Below, in pieces: positions 41,850 through 51,101 of a stretch of 64,000 nucleotides of DNA. The stretch lies in NCBI RefSeq assembly GCF_002294985.1, contig NZ_NSGE01000009.1, forward strand, positions 164,734 through 228,733. The letters run 5' to 3'. The translations under genes were made by a program, and so were the position numbers. The notes below the pieces were generated by a model. It had not been told where the DNA came from. It was given only the letters and a program-made list of their open reading frames with translations, and did not search any database. Numbering within the stretch: position 1 is the stretch's first letter; the number at the start of each line of letters is the position of its first letter. This stretch comes from Mesorhizobium sp. WSM3862. Its GTDB lineage: Bacteria > Pseudomonadota > Alphaproteobacteria > Rhizobiales > Rhizobiaceae.

Positions 41850-43223
41850 TCACACCTTGAGCAGCAGATGGTCGCGTTCCCACGACGTCACCACCGTCTG
41901 GAACAGGTCGAGCTCTACGCTTTTCACGCGCAGATAGGTTTGGAAGAAATCCTCCCCGAGTAGCGCCCGCACCGGCTCGCAGGCGGCGAAACGGTCGAGC
42001 GCTTCCTCCATGGTCTTGGGCAGCGTGCTCTGGCTGCGATAGGCGTTGCCGAAGGCTTCTTGCGAGCGGGCCAGCTTCTCCTCGACGCCCAGATATCCGG
42101 CGATCAGCGAGCCGGCCATGGCGAGGTAGGGATTGGCGTCGGCTCCCGGCAACCGGTTCTCCACCCGCCGCGCGGCGCGCCCGCCCATCGGCACCCGCAG
42201 GCCGCAGGAGCGGTTATCATGCGACCATTCGATATTGGCCGGCGCGCTGTGGCCCGGCCGGATGCGGCGATACGAGTTCACGTTGGGCGCAAGCAGCGGC
42301 ATGATTTCAGGCACGTATTTCTGCAGGCCCCCGATGAAGTGCGCGAACATTTCTGTGTCCTCGCCGTCTTTGCCGGCAAACAGGGGCTCGCCGCCTTCGT
42401 CGATGATGGACATGTGAAGATGCATCGAGCTGCCGGCCTGCGCCGCGATCGGCTTCGCCATGAAGGTGGCGTGCATACCGCTCGCCTGCGCCGCCTGCCT
42501 GGCCATGCGCTTGAACAACAGCACCTTGTCGGCCAGCGCCAGCGGGTCGCCATGGAGGAAGTTGATCTCGAGCTGCGCCGTGCCGGATTCGTGGATCAGC
42601 GTGTCGAGCGGCAGGCCGGCCGCCGCGGCGTGCTCATAGAGGCGACGCGTCACCGCTTCGAACTCCTCCAGCGCCTGCATGTCATAGGGATGCTGCACGC
42701 TTTCCGGCCGTCCGTTGCGCCCGACCGGCGCGGTCAGCGGCCGGTCCGGATCGGGATTGGGCGCCGTAAGGTAGAATTCGAGCTCCGGCGCCATCACGGC
42801 GTGCCAGCCGCGCCGGCGGTAAAGATCGAGCACGGCCCTCAGCACATGGCGCGGCGAAGCCATCCACGGCCGGCCGTCCATGTGAAACGTATCGGCAAAG
42901 ACATAGGCCTTGCCGTCTCCGCCGCCCGGCGCAACGCTGAGCGTCGACAGGTCGGGCACCATGCGCATGTCGGGGTCCTGATAGGCGAACCCTTCATCGA
43001 TGGAGCCGGAATAGCGGCCGTCGATCGCGACCAGGAAAGCGCTGCTGGGCAGGTAGAGCGCACGGTCCTCGAGCGACTTCAGGAACTTGGCCGCCGGCAA
43101 GGCCTTGCCGCGCAGCACACCGTTGACATCGGGCACCAGGCACTCGACCTCGCTTATTCCATGCGTGGTCAGCCAGCTTTGCGGATCGGCGCTGGGAAAT
43201 GAGGAATTCGGTTTGTCAGGCAT
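41850..43223 (-). CDS. Gamma-glutamylputrescine synthetase-like ligase (PuuA type, glutamine synthetase fold)
   Basis: This 457-residue protein has the short beta-Grasp N-terminus with VPDVNGVLRGKALP and the glutamine-synthetase catalytic barrel: MAPELEFYL, ESGTAQLEINFLHGD, SMHLHMSI, NSYRRIRPGHSAP and RVENRLPGADANPYLAMAG. Such proteins join glutamate to putrescine or another amine instead of to ammonia. With the PuuB-like gene downstream it would start amine breakdown. ATG 43223 follows CGAAGGAGAA-like purines reversed on this strand only weakly, so the start is less certain than the gene. Confidence 0.9.
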   Translation of the reverse strand: MPDKPNSSFPSADPQSWLTTHGISEVECLVPDVNGVLRGKALPAAKFLKSLEDRALYLPSSAFLVAIDGRYSGSIDEGFAYQDPDMRMVPDLSTLSVAPGGGDGKAYVFADTFHMDGRPWMASPRHVLRAVLDLYRRRGWHAVMAPELEFYLTAPNPDPDRPLTAPVGRNGRPESVQHPYDMQALEEFEAVTRRLYEHAAAAGLPLDTLIHESGTAQLEINFLHGDPLALADKVLLFKRMARQAAQASGMHATFMAKPIAAQAGSSMHLHMSIIDEGGEPLFAGKDGEDTEMFAHFIGGLQKYVPEIMPLLAPNVNSYRRIRPGHSAPANIEWSHDNRSCGLRVPMGGRAARRVENRLPGADANPYLAMAGSLIAGYLGVEEKLARSQEAFGNAYRSQSTLPKTMEEALDRFAACEPVRALLGEDFFQTYLRVKSVELDLFQTVVTSWERDHLLLKV

Positions 43224-43721
43224 CGGTCATGTCCGTACGAAGGAGAAGTCGCTTCGGCGGGCACGTCCGTTTCGGTTTGAGCGCTGAGTAAGCTACGTGA
43301 TCTGAACGACGGACGCCCGCCTGATGGCCGGCCAACAGGCCGGATCGAGCGCTCCGCATACCCCCTCGGTCCAGCCGTCACGAACGACATGCGAACCGAC
43401 CTTGGTCTCCTCCGCGCGTTGCAGATTCTCGTGCCGGCAACAGCGCATGACTAGTGATGCCCCGCTGAAAGACGACTTCTTGCGGCCGAAATTGAAAACA
43501 GCCGAGAGCCGGAGCGGCTTTTTTCCATTTGCACGGCAAACCTCTTCAAGGAACCTGGCCTACGGTTTGACCGATCGTTGCTTCCGGCGCAAGCCCACCC
43601 GCTGGGGCCGCTGCGCGCGTTGCCCGCCCGAAGGAACCCGCTGCCGGTTTTGATGTTCCCACTGAGCACGCCACCGGCGCACAGCGCGGCCGACGGATTC
43701 AGCACGATCAGGAGCGATGGG
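43224..43721. other. 498-base intergenic region with an orphan plus-strand terminator
   Basis: This gap between the divergent PuuA-like and GFA genes shows no convincing protein ORF. It holds a plus-strand terminator-like hairpin at 43500-43524. No annotated plus-strand gene ends before that hairpin, so a small RNA could start in 43230-43450. The stretch 43525-43721 contains only the ribosome site of the GFA gene. Confidence 0.4.
43500..43524 (+). terminator. Intrinsic-terminator-like hairpin
   Basis: AGCCG (43500-43504) pairs with CGGCT (43515-43519) and six T follow directly (43519-43524). The stem is short but GC-rich, and AAAA before it could extend pairing with the T-run. The transcript it would end is not annotated. 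Confidence 0.5.
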
Positions 43722-44162
43722 ATGGAAAGCACGATCGAAACGGGGGCATGTTTTTGCGGGGCGATCGCGGCCGAGATGCAGGGCGATCCGTTCTGGATCT
43801 GCTTCGACCATGATGACGACTGCCGCCGGGCGATCGGAAGCCCGCTGACCATCTGGATCGGTTACCGGCCGGACCAGTTCCGCTTGACCCGCGGCCAGCC
43901 CAGGGAATTCTCGAAGACCCGGGGCATCGTCCGCAGCTTCTGCGAGAAATGCGGCACCTCGATCGCCTATCGCGACGAGGGTCTGAACGACGAGCTTTAT
44001 GTCACCATCGGCTTCTTCGACCATCCGGAGCGGTTTCGGCCACAAGCCCACGCCTATTGGCGGCTGCGTCTGCCCTGGCTGGAATTTTCCGACGATCTGC
44101 CGCGTATCGACACCTACTCGCGACGCCGCGATCCGGCATTTGGAAATCCCGTCGACCGGTAG
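43722..44162 (+). CDS. GFA-domain protein with an altered zinc site
   Basis: The 146-residue protein starts MESTIETGACFCGAIAAEM and ends with a family-typical RFCEKCGT-like block (SFCEKCGTSIAYRDEG). The first site CFCG is intact, but the usual HCxxC is replaced by HDDDC in ICFDHDDDCRRAIGSP, so one cysteine is lost. AGGAG lies seven bases before ATG 43722; a longer frame from 43578 is rejected. It is convergent with the SDR gene. Function unknown; it differs clearly from the GFA protein at 19945. Confidence 0.85.
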   Translation: MESTIETGACFCGAIAAEMQGDPFWICFDHDDDCRRAIGSPLTIWIGYRPDQFRLTRGQPREFSKTRGIVRSFCEKCGTSIAYRDEGLNDELYVTIGFFDHPERFRPQAHAYWRLRLPWLEFSDDLPRIDTYSRRRDPAFGNPVDR

Positions 44163-44181
44163 ATCGCTCGCCAAGCGCGCC

Positions 44182-44943
44182 TCAGCCGATGCTTTCGCCG
44201 CCGTCGACGACCAGCGCCTGGCCGGTCATGAAGGACGAGCGGTCGGAGACCAGGAACAGGATTGCTTCGGCGATTTCCTCCGCGCTCGCCCAGCGCCCCA
44301 TCGGGATCTTGGTACGGACATAGTTTTCGATTGCGTTGCGCCCGCCCATCTGGGTGATGAACGGCTCGTTGAACGGCGTGTCGACCCAGCCCGGACAGAG
44401 CGCGTTGATGCGCACATTGTGCTTGGCGTAGTCGAGCGACATCTGCCTGGTCATCGCCACCACCGCATGTTTGGACGTGGCATAGGCGATCATCTCGCGA
44501 TCGTAGAAGACGCCGGAATTGGACGCAGTGTTGAGGATGACGCCGCCGCCCTGCGCGATCATCGCCGGCATGACGGTCTTCGCCGCGAGGAACTGCGCAC
44601 GCACATTGATCCGCCACGACGCGTCCATGCCGTCGGTGCTGACTTCCGTCAGCGTGCCGCCGACCTGGATGCCGGCATGGCTGTGCAGGATATCGATCCG
44701 GCCGTGCTTGCCGAGCGTTCCCGCTATGAGGTCCTCGACCGCCGTGTCGTTGCCGACATCAGTCGCAACCGCTTCGGCGCGGCCGCGGGCTGCGCGGATA
44801 GCGGCCGCCGTGGCCTCGCCTGCCGCCGGATCCCGGTCGGCGATCACCACGACAGCCCCTTCCCGCGCCATGATCATGGCGCCGGCGCGCCCGATGCCCG
44901 ACCCGGCGCCCGTCACCACGGCGATGCGATCTTTCAAAATCAT
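44182..44943 (-). CDS. SDR-family NAD(P)-dependent oxidoreductase
   Basis: This 253-residue short-chain dehydrogenase has TGAGSGIGRAGAM (residues 10-22), an N-terminal VVIADRDPAAGE acidic residue favouring NAD, and catalytic Ser and YATSK in NTASNSGVFYDREMIAYATSK (given in parts: NTASNSG, IAYATSKHAV). It lies 11 bases after the PotC-like permease stop in the polyamine operon, so it may oxidise an alcohol or aldehyde from polyamine breakdown. ATG 44943 (MILKDRIAV) is chosen over a longer frame. Confidence 0.88.
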   Translation of the reverse strand: MILKDRIAVVTGAGSGIGRAGAMIMAREGAVVVIADRDPAAGEATAAAIRAARGRAEAVATDVGNDTAVEDLIAGTLGKHGRIDILHSHAGIQVGGTLTEVSTDGMDASWRINVRAQFLAAKTVMPAMIAQGGGVILNTASNSGVFYDREMIAYATSKHAVVAMTRQMSLDYAKHNVRINALCPGWVDTPFNEPFITQMGGRNAIENYVRTKIPMGRWASAEEIAEAILFLVSDRSSFMTGQALVVDGGESIG

Positions 44944-44954
44944 GGATCTGTCTT

Positions 44955-45767
44955 TCAAGGCGATGGTTTTCGTCGGCCGAGCTGCCATTGCGCGAGCAGG
45001 ACGAGCAGCACCGAGGCGGCGAGCACGATCGTCGCGATGGCGTTGATCTCCGGCGTCACGCCGCGTCGGATCGAGGCAAAGACATAGATCGGCAAGGTCG
45101 TCTGCGCGCCGGCGACGAAGAAGGCGATGATGAAGTCGTCGAAGGAGAAGGTGAAGGCGAGCAGGAAACCGGCAATCACCGCCGGCATGATTTGCGGCAG
45201 CACGATCGAGCGGAACGTCGTCAGCGGTGTCGCATAGAGATCGCTCGAGGCCTCGACCAGGTTGCGGTCAAGGCTGCTGAGCCGCGTGCCGACGATCATC
45301 GTCACCAGCGCCATCGAGAACAGGCCGTGCGCGGCGATGATCGAGCCGTAGCCGAGCGCCAGGCGCGGCGGCTGGTCGGTCGGCCAAACCGAAGCGAGGA
45401 ACGGATTGACGACGGCGAAGAGCTGCACCAGGGCTACCAGCGTCGAAATGCCGATGACCACACCCGGCACAACGATCGCGGCACCCAGCAATGCGTCGAA
45501 CACGCCCCTTGTCCGCGCGCCGACACGCTGCAGCCCGAGCGCCGCGGCAGTGCCGCAGAAGGCCGCGAGCAGCGCGCTGGTGGTGGCGATGAACAGGCTG
45601 TTCTTCAGCGCCTCGACCAGGAACGGGTTCGACAGCGCCTTGCCGTACCATTGCTCGGAGAAGCCGGTGAACTCGCTGGCGTGGTGGCCGGCATTGAAGG
45701 AGAACAGCACGACCAGCGCGATCGGCAGATAGAGGAACGCAAAGACGGCAACGACGAAGGCGCGCAT
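44955..45767 (-). CDS. Polyamine ABC permease (PotC-like)
   Basis: The 270-residue permease has about six membrane segments, starting VVAVFAFLYLPIALVVLFSFN. The coupling loop LVEASSDLYATPLTTFRSIVLP and the TFSFDDFIIAFFVAG motif are typical of PotC. It is the second of a permease pair; its start overlaps the PotB-like stop by one base. It works with the PotA-like ATPase and PotD-like binding protein upstream in the operon. Confidence 0.92.
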   Translation of the reverse strand: MRAFVVAVFAFLYLPIALVVLFSFNAGHHASEFTGFSEQWYGKALSNPFLVEALKNSLFIATTSALLAAFCGTAAALGLQRVGARTRGVFDALLGAAIVVPGVVIGISTLVALVQLFAVVNPFLASVWPTDQPPRLALGYGSIIAAHGLFSMALVTMIVGTRLSSLDRNLVEASSDLYATPLTTFRSIVLPQIMPAVIAGFLLAFTFSFDDFIIAFFVAGAQTTLPIYVFASIRRGVTPEINAIATIVLAASVLLVLLAQWQLGRRKPSP

Positions 45768-46708
45768 CAGATCAGGTCCACGCGGCGGGCGCCGGAAAGC
45801 CGGGTCGAGATGCGGTTGGCGATGATCAGCACCACGACCGAGACCAGCACCAGCGTGATGGCAATCGCCGATCCGAACGGCCAGTTGCGTGACTGCAGGA
45901 AGAGGTCGACCAAGGCGTTGCCGATGAAGAACACCTTGCCGCCGCCAAGCAGCGTGGGGATCAGATACTCGCCGAGCAGCAGGATCATCACCAGCGAAAA
46001 TCCGGTCATCACGCCCGGCAACGACAGCCGGAGCGTGACGCCGAGGAAGGTCGATAGCGGCGTAGCACCCAGATCGGCGGAAGCCTCGAGCAGCCGCCGG
46101 TCGAGCCGCTCGAGGCTGACATAAATCGGCAGGATCATCAGCGGCAGATAGCCATAGACGATGCCGAGCAGCACCGCGCCAGGCGTGTTGATCAGCCTGA
46201 GATCCTCGATGCCTATATAGGCGAGCAGGGCGGGAATGCCGCGCCCGCCAAGGATGTACATCCAGGCATAGGTGCGCATCAGAAGGCTGGTCCAGAACGG
46301 GATGACGATCAGCGCGAGCAGGATCAGCCGCCAGCGCTGCGGCGCGCGCAGCGCCAGGTAGTAGGCGACAGGATAGCCGACGAGGAGGCAGGCCAGCGCG
46401 CCGACCGGCGCCAGCATCATCGTGTTCCAGAAGGCGGTCGCCCGTGCCGGCAGGTTGGCATATTGAGCGAAGGTGAACGCTGCCTGGTAGCCGCCCTCGG
46501 GTGCCCGCTCACCGACGCTGAAGACGGCGATGGCGACGAACGGCAAGACCAGGAACACGACGAGCCACAACGTCGCCGGAGCGAGCAGCAGGGCCGTCAG
46601 AAGATTTTTGCGAAGGAACCTGCCGCGCATTGAAAAAGCCGCTTCGGCGCCGGCGGACCTCTGCCCGCCGGCGGTAAGAACTTGACCGGAGTTGGTGCCC
46701 TGACTCAC
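45767..46708 (-). CDS. Polyamine ABC permease (PotB-like)
   Basis: This 313-residue permease has a first membrane segment LTALLLAPATLWLVVFLVLPFV and a coupling loop LLEASADLGATPLSTFLGVTL, typical of PotB. The WTSLLMRTYAWMYILGGRG block is also family-specific. Its start overlaps the PotD-like stop by four bases. The first 25 residues are polar and low in conservation, so the true start could be slightly downstream. Confidence 0.92.
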   Translation of the reverse strand: MSQGTNSGQVLTAGGQRSAGAEAAFSMRGRFLRKNLLTALLLAPATLWLVVFLVLPFVAIAVFSVGERAPEGGYQAAFTFAQYANLPARATAFWNTMMLAPVGALACLLVGYPVAYYLALRAPQRWRLILLALIVIPFWTSLLMRTYAWMYILGGRGIPALLAYIGIEDLRLINTPGAVLLGIVYGYLPLMILPIYVSLERLDRRLLEASADLGATPLSTFLGVTLRLSLPGVMTGFSLVMILLLGEYLIPTLLGGGKVFFIGNALVDLFLQSRNWPFGSAIAITLVLVSVVVLIIANRISTRLSGARRVDLI

Positions 46709-47868
46709 GCGGCCTTGAAGCGCGCCATCAGCTCGGCGCGGCCCGGATCGGTGAGCGTCGCGGCGGCGCCGAACTCGAGCGGCTTCAGAAGCTCGGCGGC
46801 CGGATAGAGAATCGGGTTCTCGAGCACCTCCTTCGGCAGCAGCGCGTTGACCCGCGCGTCGGTCGAGGGCGCGCCATTGGCCAGATGCTCCTTGACGGCG
46901 ACCTTCGGGTTCATCAGGTAGTTGAGCAGCGCATAGCCGGCCGGCTTGTTCGGCGCGTCCTTCGGGATGGCGTAGAAGTCGGTCCAGATCTCGCCGCCCT
47001 CCTTGCCGAGCACATAGGCGATCTCAGGAATATCGCGATGAAGCTGCGCGCCGTCGTTGGTCCAGCACATCGTCATCCAGGCGTCGCCCGAGCGCATCGA
47101 CGGCTGATAGTCGCTCGACACCGCGAACAGATGCGGCTTGACCTTGAGCAGCAGTTCCTCGGCCTTGGCGAGCTCGTCCTGCTTCAGCGAGTTGAACGAG
47201 TAGCCGTGATATTTCAGCGCATTGCCGATCGTGGTCAGCTGGTAGTCGTGCACCATGGTGCGGCCATCGCCTTCCGCCATGGCCGTGTCCCAGAATTCCT
47301 TCCAGCTCGACATAGGCTTGGCGAGCTTCTTGGTGTTGACGGCAAAGCCGGTCGTGCCCCAGTTCTTCGGCACGGCGTAGATCGTGCCGTCGATCGTGCC
47401 TTCCGCGGTGAAGCGGGCATCTTCCTTGCTGCCGTCGAAATTGCCGAGCTTGGCCATGTCCAGCGGCTCGATGATCCCGAGCTTCTTATAGGTCGAGATG
47501 GTGTAGTTGGTCGGCACGAACAGGCTCCAGCCCGAGCCGCCGGCCTGCAGCTTGGCCAGCATCTCTTCGTTCGAACCGAAGACGTTGACCTCGACGGCCA
47601 CGCCCGTCTCGGCCTTGAAGTTCTCGAAGGTCTGCGGGTCGTGATAGTTCGGCCAGGTGGCGATAGACATGCGGTCGCCGAGGTTCTCGGCACCAAAGGC
47701 CGGTGTCGGCATGATGCCGAGCTCGCGCGCCATCACCGCGGTCGCGACACCAAGACCGGTGAGGCCAAGGAAGTCGCGTCGGCTGATCGAGCCGCGCTTC
47801 AGGCGCATCAATTGGTCGACGAATTTTTCGGGGCTTATCGGCAATCCGTCACGATAGGATTTTGACAT
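46705..47868 (-). CDS. Polyamine-binding protein (PotD-like) with twin-arginine signal
   Basis: The 387-residue protein carries a Tat-type signal, SISRRDFLGLTGLGVATAV at about residues 32-50, then LGDRMSIATWPNYHDPQTFEN and the PotD-like EVNVFGSNEEMLAKLQAGG. Export as a folded protein is thus likely; many PotD proteins use Sec. It captures spermidine, putrescine or a related amine. Its first 20 bases overlap the end of the ATPase gene. The unusual 30-residue stretch before the twin arginines (MSKSYRDGLPISPEKFVDQL) is retained in the call. Confidence 0.9.
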   Translation of the reverse strand: MSKSYRDGLPISPEKFVDQLMRLKRGSISRRDFLGLTGLGVATAVMARELGIMPTPAFGAENLGDRMSIATWPNYHDPQTFENFKAETGVAVEVNVFGSNEEMLAKLQAGGSGWSLFVPTNYTISTYKKLGIIEPLDMAKLGNFDGSKEDARFTAEGTIDGTIYAVPKNWGTTGFAVNTKKLAKPMSSWKEFWDTAMAEGDGRTMVHDYQLTTIGNALKYHGYSFNSLKQDELAKAEELLLKVKPHLFAVSSDYQPSMRSGDAWMTMCWTNDGAQLHRDIPEIAYVLGKEGGEIWTDFYAIPKDAPNKPAGYALLNYLMNPKVAVKEHLANGAPSTDARVNALLPKEVLENPILYPAAELLKPLEFGAAATLTDPGRAELMARFKAA

Positions 47869-48985
47869 GTTGGTCTTCCCTCTGGTTGGTCCCGTTGTTC
47901 TTAGGGTGCGGAAACGCCAGCGGCGCTCCGGCGGCGAAGCCGATGGCGACGGGTTCGCCCGGCTCGAAAAGGTTGCCCCGGCCAGTCACGTGATCGGCCT
48001 TGGTAAGCAATGATCCAATGCCCTGCACTTCGATCGCGTATTCCGCGGTCGAGCCAAGAAAGATGCGGTTCCGGACAATGCCCTTGAGTCCGCCGCCTCC
48101 GGGCGCCGAGAGGCTGAGCGATTCCGGCCGAAGGCTGACGGATACGGCCTCGCCCCGGCTGAGCGGTACCCGCTTGCGCGCCGAAATCACCGTGCCGTCG
48201 GCGAGCGCCACATCGACGAGGTCGCCGGAGAGCCCGGCCACCTTGCCGCTGAGCAGATTCGTCTTGCCGACGAAATCGGCGACGAACAGATCGGCCGGCT
48301 CGTCATAGATCTCGCTCGGCTGGCCGATTTGCACCACGCGGCCGCCATTCATGACGCACACGAAGTCGCTCATCGACAGCGCCTCCTCCTGGTCGTGGGT
48401 GACCAGAACGAAGGTGATGCCGATTTCGCGCTGCAGGTTCTGCAGCTCGATCTGCATGTCTGTGCGCAGCTTCTTGTCGAGCGCCGCCAGCGGCTCGTCG
48501 AGCAGCAGCACCGCAGGCTTGTTGACCAGCGCCCGGGCGAGCGCGACGCGCTGCTGCTGGCCGCCGGAAAGCTCGTGAATCTTGCGGCGTCCGTAGCCCG
48601 CAAGCTGCACCATGGCCAACGCCTCGCCTGCCTTCAGGCTGATCTCGCGCGGCGACAGACGCGGCCTTGCCTGGCGCAGTCCGTAGGAGATGTTCTCCTC
48701 GACATCGAGATGCGGAAACAGCGCGTACTGCTGGAACACCATGTTGACCGGACGCCGGTAAGGCGGCGTTCCGGCCATGTCGCGGCCGCGGATCAGCACC
48801 TGCCCCTCGCTCGGCTGCTCGAAGCCGCCGATCATGCGCAGGCATGTCGTCTTGCCGCAGCCGGATGGTCCGAGCAGGGCGACAAAGGCCGCCGGCGGGA
48901 TGGCAAGGTCGATGCCGCTGACCGCCGTGACGGCGCCGTAGCGCTTGGTGACCGCGCGAAACTCGATATCGGGCACTGCAGTCAA
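47849..48985 (-). CDS. Polyamine ABC ATPase (PotA-like)
   Basis: This ATPase (378 residues from TTG 48985) has Walker A GPSGCGKTT, Q-loop MVFQQYALFPHLDV, signature LSGGQQQRVALARAL, Walker B VLLLDEPLAALD and VTHDQEEALSM. The C-terminal TOBE-like domain contains VSVSLRPESLSLSA. I chose TTG 48985 because GGAG lies eight bases upstream; TTG 49015 and GTG 48976 are alternatives. It is the first gene of the operon and is divergent from the LuxR gene; its 3' end overlaps the binding-protein gene by 20 bases. Confidence 0.9.
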   Translation of the reverse strand: MTAVPDIEFRAVTKRYGAVTAVSGIDLAIPPAAFVALLGPSGCGKTTCLRMIGGFEQPSEGQVLIRGRDMAGTPPYRRPVNMVFQQYALFPHLDVEENISYGLRQARPRLSPREISLKAGEALAMVQLAGYGRRKIHELSGGQQQRVALARALVNKPAVLLLDEPLAALDKKLRTDMQIELQNLQREIGITFVLVTHDQEEALSMSDFVCVMNGGRVVQIGQPSEIYDEPADLFVADFVGKTNLLSGKVAGLSGDLVDVALADGTVISARKRVPLSRGEAVSVSLRPESLSLSAPGGGGLKGIVRNRIFLGSTAEYAIEVQGIGSLLTKADHVTGRGNLFEPGEPVAIGFAAGAPLAFPHPKNNGTNQREDQHVKILS

Positions 48986-49049
48986 GCCACGGGCTCCAGC
49001 GACAGCGTGAGGCAATTTTGCAAAGCTAGCAGAGCCAATGGCGTCTAGT

Positions 49050-49071
49050 ATATACCTCGCGGGTGGTATAT
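49050..49071. promoter_or_regulatory. 22-base palindrome between the PotA-like and LuxR genes
   Basis: ATATACC-TCGCGGGT-GGTATAT has perfect 7-base arms. It lies 33 bases before the LuxR start and 65 bases before the ATPase start, in the divergent promoter region. Its size suits a LuxR-type dimer site. Binding by the adjacent LuxR protein is inferred from position. Confidence 0.6.
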
Positions 49072-49103
49072 TTAGTTGATTTTATCGTTTAGAGGGGTAT
49101 GAA

Positions 49104-49913
49104 TTGAGCGCCTCCCGCAGCGACGACTACAACGCGCTCGGCGCCGTGATTGCCGCGGCGCGCGAGACCGGCGATCATTTCGGCAAGGCGATCGTCGGCT
49201 GGCTGCGCGGGCATGTCCGCTTCGATCACTGCGTCGTCTTCGGCTATCGGGGTGCTGCGCGGCCGCCGCTTCTGTTCGAGACCTTCTCGCCGGCCGAAAG
49301 CCACATCTTCGTCGCGCTCTATCAGGAAGGGCCCTATCTGCTCGACCCCTTCCATCACGCCGCGGTCGAGCGCAGGGAAGGCTTCTGGCGCATGCGCGAG
49401 TTGGCGCCGGACCGCTTCTATGCCAGCGAGTACTACCGCTCGTACTACAGCCAGACCCGGCTCGCCGAGGAGGTCGGCTTCTTCGTTCCGCTGGCCGGCA
49501 AGGATGCGCTGGTGCTGTCGCTGATGCGGCTGCGCGCCTCGGGGCCGTTCGGAACAGCCGACGCTAGGCTGTTGCGCGACATGGCTCCCGCGGTGGTCGG
49601 CTTCTGCCGACAGCGCTGGCCAGCCTTGCCTGCCGAAGAGACCACGGTTGCGCCGCCGGGCGAAGCCGCGGCGGTGACCAATGAGCTGGATCGCGCCCAC
49701 ATCTGGAAGAGCCTGTCGCTGACCTCGCGCGAGAAACAGGTCGTCGACCTGGTGCTCCAGGGTCACTCGACGGAATCGATCGCCAGGGCGCTCAGGATCG
49801 TCCCAGGGACCGTGAAGGTCCATCGCCGCAACATCTATCGCAAGCTCAAGATCAGGTCGCAGGCCGGCCTCTTCGCGCGCTTCGTCGAGATCATCGACGC
49901 GCGCATCGGATAG
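49104..49913 (+). CDS. LuxR-family transcriptional regulator
   Basis: The 269-residue protein has a C-terminal LuxR helix-turn-helix at about residues 205-262 (LTSREKQVVDLVLQGHSTES, then IARALRIVPGTVKVHRRNIY). The N-terminal 190 residues are unlike an acyl-homoserine-lactone domain and unlike a response receiver; they look like an uncharacterised sensor found in regulators of polyamine importers. It starts with TTG 49104 after GAGGGG. It is divergent from the PotABCD-type operon and probably controls it through the palindrome at 49050-49071. Confidence 0.85.
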   Translation: MSASRSDDYNALGAVIAAARETGDHFGKAIVGWLRGHVRFDHCVVFGYRGAARPPLLFETFSPAESHIFVALYQEGPYLLDPFHHAAVERREGFWRMRELAPDRFYASEYYRSYYSQTRLAEEVGFFVPLAGKDALVLSLMRLRASGPFGTADARLLRDMAPAVVGFCRQRWPALPAEETTVAPPGEAAAVTNELDRAHIWKSLSLTSREKQVVDLVLQGHSTESIARALRIVPGTVKVHRRNIYRKLKIRSQAGLFARFVEIIDARIG

Positions 49914-50116
49914 CGCGTCTCCAGCTAACTGGAACCGCTCCACGGCGCGCATGCCGAGGGGCGCCGTTCGGGCCAGTCAGGAGGCCGCCCCTGCCTCACT
50001 TGCGGCGCCGCGCGTTAACCGTCTATCGTGCGGATCGAGGGCCGCCGGCCAAGTCTCCGGTTGCAGACAGAGCGGCTAAACCAGATTTCAGGGACGGACG
50101 AAGTAGCGCATAGCCA

Positions 50117-50815
50117 ATGGCCGACAAAACACAATTCGGACTGACTGCCCTCGACACAGTACCGCTGCATGAGAAAGTCTATCTGGAACTGGTGCGGGCG
50201 CTGATGTCGGGTCAGCTCCAGCCCGGCCAGAAGCTGACCTCGCGCAAGCTCGCCAAGGAGCTCGGCACCAGCGACATGCCTGTGCGCAGCGCCTTCATGC
50301 GGCTGCAGGCGCTCAGGGCGCTGAGCCCGATGCCGAACGGCAGCGTCGAGGTGCCGATGATTTCGGCGGACCGTTTCCAGCAGCTCACCGACGTGCGCAC
50401 GGTCCTGGAAGGCACGGCCACTGAGCTCGCCACCGGCCTCATCAACGGCAACAACTTGCGCGCCATCCGCCGTCATTGCGCCGAACTCACCCAGGCCGCC
50501 CGCAGCGGCGACATCGACGACTACCTGCGCAAGAATCACGACTTCAAGTTCTCGATATACCGCCACTGCGGCAACGAGCAGATGATCTTCCTGATCGAGA
50601 CCGTGTGGATGCAGGTGGGCCCCTTCCTCCGCAACCTGCGCATCGGCTTCGAGGACGACCTCGCCGGCATTCTCGGCATCGACTATCATGAAGAGGTCGT
50701 GGCGGCGATCGAGGTCCAGGACGGCGAACGAGCCCGCGCGGCCATCGTGCGCGACATCGACGAGGGCGCGACGCACATTCTCAAACAGATCAAGTTTCCT
50801 GAATTGCGGCACTAA
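50117..50815 (+). CDS. GntR-family regulator with FCD domain
   Basis: This 232-residue protein has a winged helix (GQKLTSRKLAKELGTSDMPV, then RSAFMRLQALRAL) and a helical FCD domain. Probable metal ligands are seen in KNHDFKFSIYRHCGN and in IDYHEEVVAAI. It is 301 bases upstream of the second glutamine-synthetase-like gene on the same strand and probably responds to an amine or amino acid. ATG 50117 lacks a strong Shine-Dalgarno, but the frame fits the family from MADKTQF on. Confidence 0.85.
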   Translation: MADKTQFGLTALDTVPLHEKVYLELVRALMSGQLQPGQKLTSRKLAKELGTSDMPVRSAFMRLQALRALSPMPNGSVEVPMISADRFQQLTDVRTVLEGTATELATGLINGNNLRAIRRHCAELTQAARSGDIDDYLRKNHDFKFSIYRHCGNEQMIFLIETVWMQVGPFLRNLRIGFEDDLAGILGIDYHEEVVAAIEVQDGERARAAIVRDIDEGATHILKQIKFPELRH

Positions 50816-51101
50816 TGCCTCAGCGTAGATCGAGGGATTGCCCTCGGCCATCACGATACCGGCCAGCTCACCGTTGACCGCGCAAATGCCCCCTTGGCTT
50901 TCCCCTAGCGGCCAGCTATGTTGCGATCGCAGATCGCAGCTATGGACCCAAAATGCCGCCCGATATCCCAGCTAGTGAATTGAAAAAATGAAGGAACATC
51001 GCCTGGAACCATCCGTGGCGACCTTCATAAACTCACAAGCTGTAGAATGGATATCGTAGCCGGAACGGCTGCAGCACCTCCGAAAGAACAGGGGCTGGAA
51101 A

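Noticed and set aside
50816..50905. Minus-strand stretch reading AVNGELAGIVMAEGNPS
   Set aside because: It looks coding but is short, has no family match I can name and lies between two well-supported genes. It may be a gene remnant, but evidence is too thin to call.
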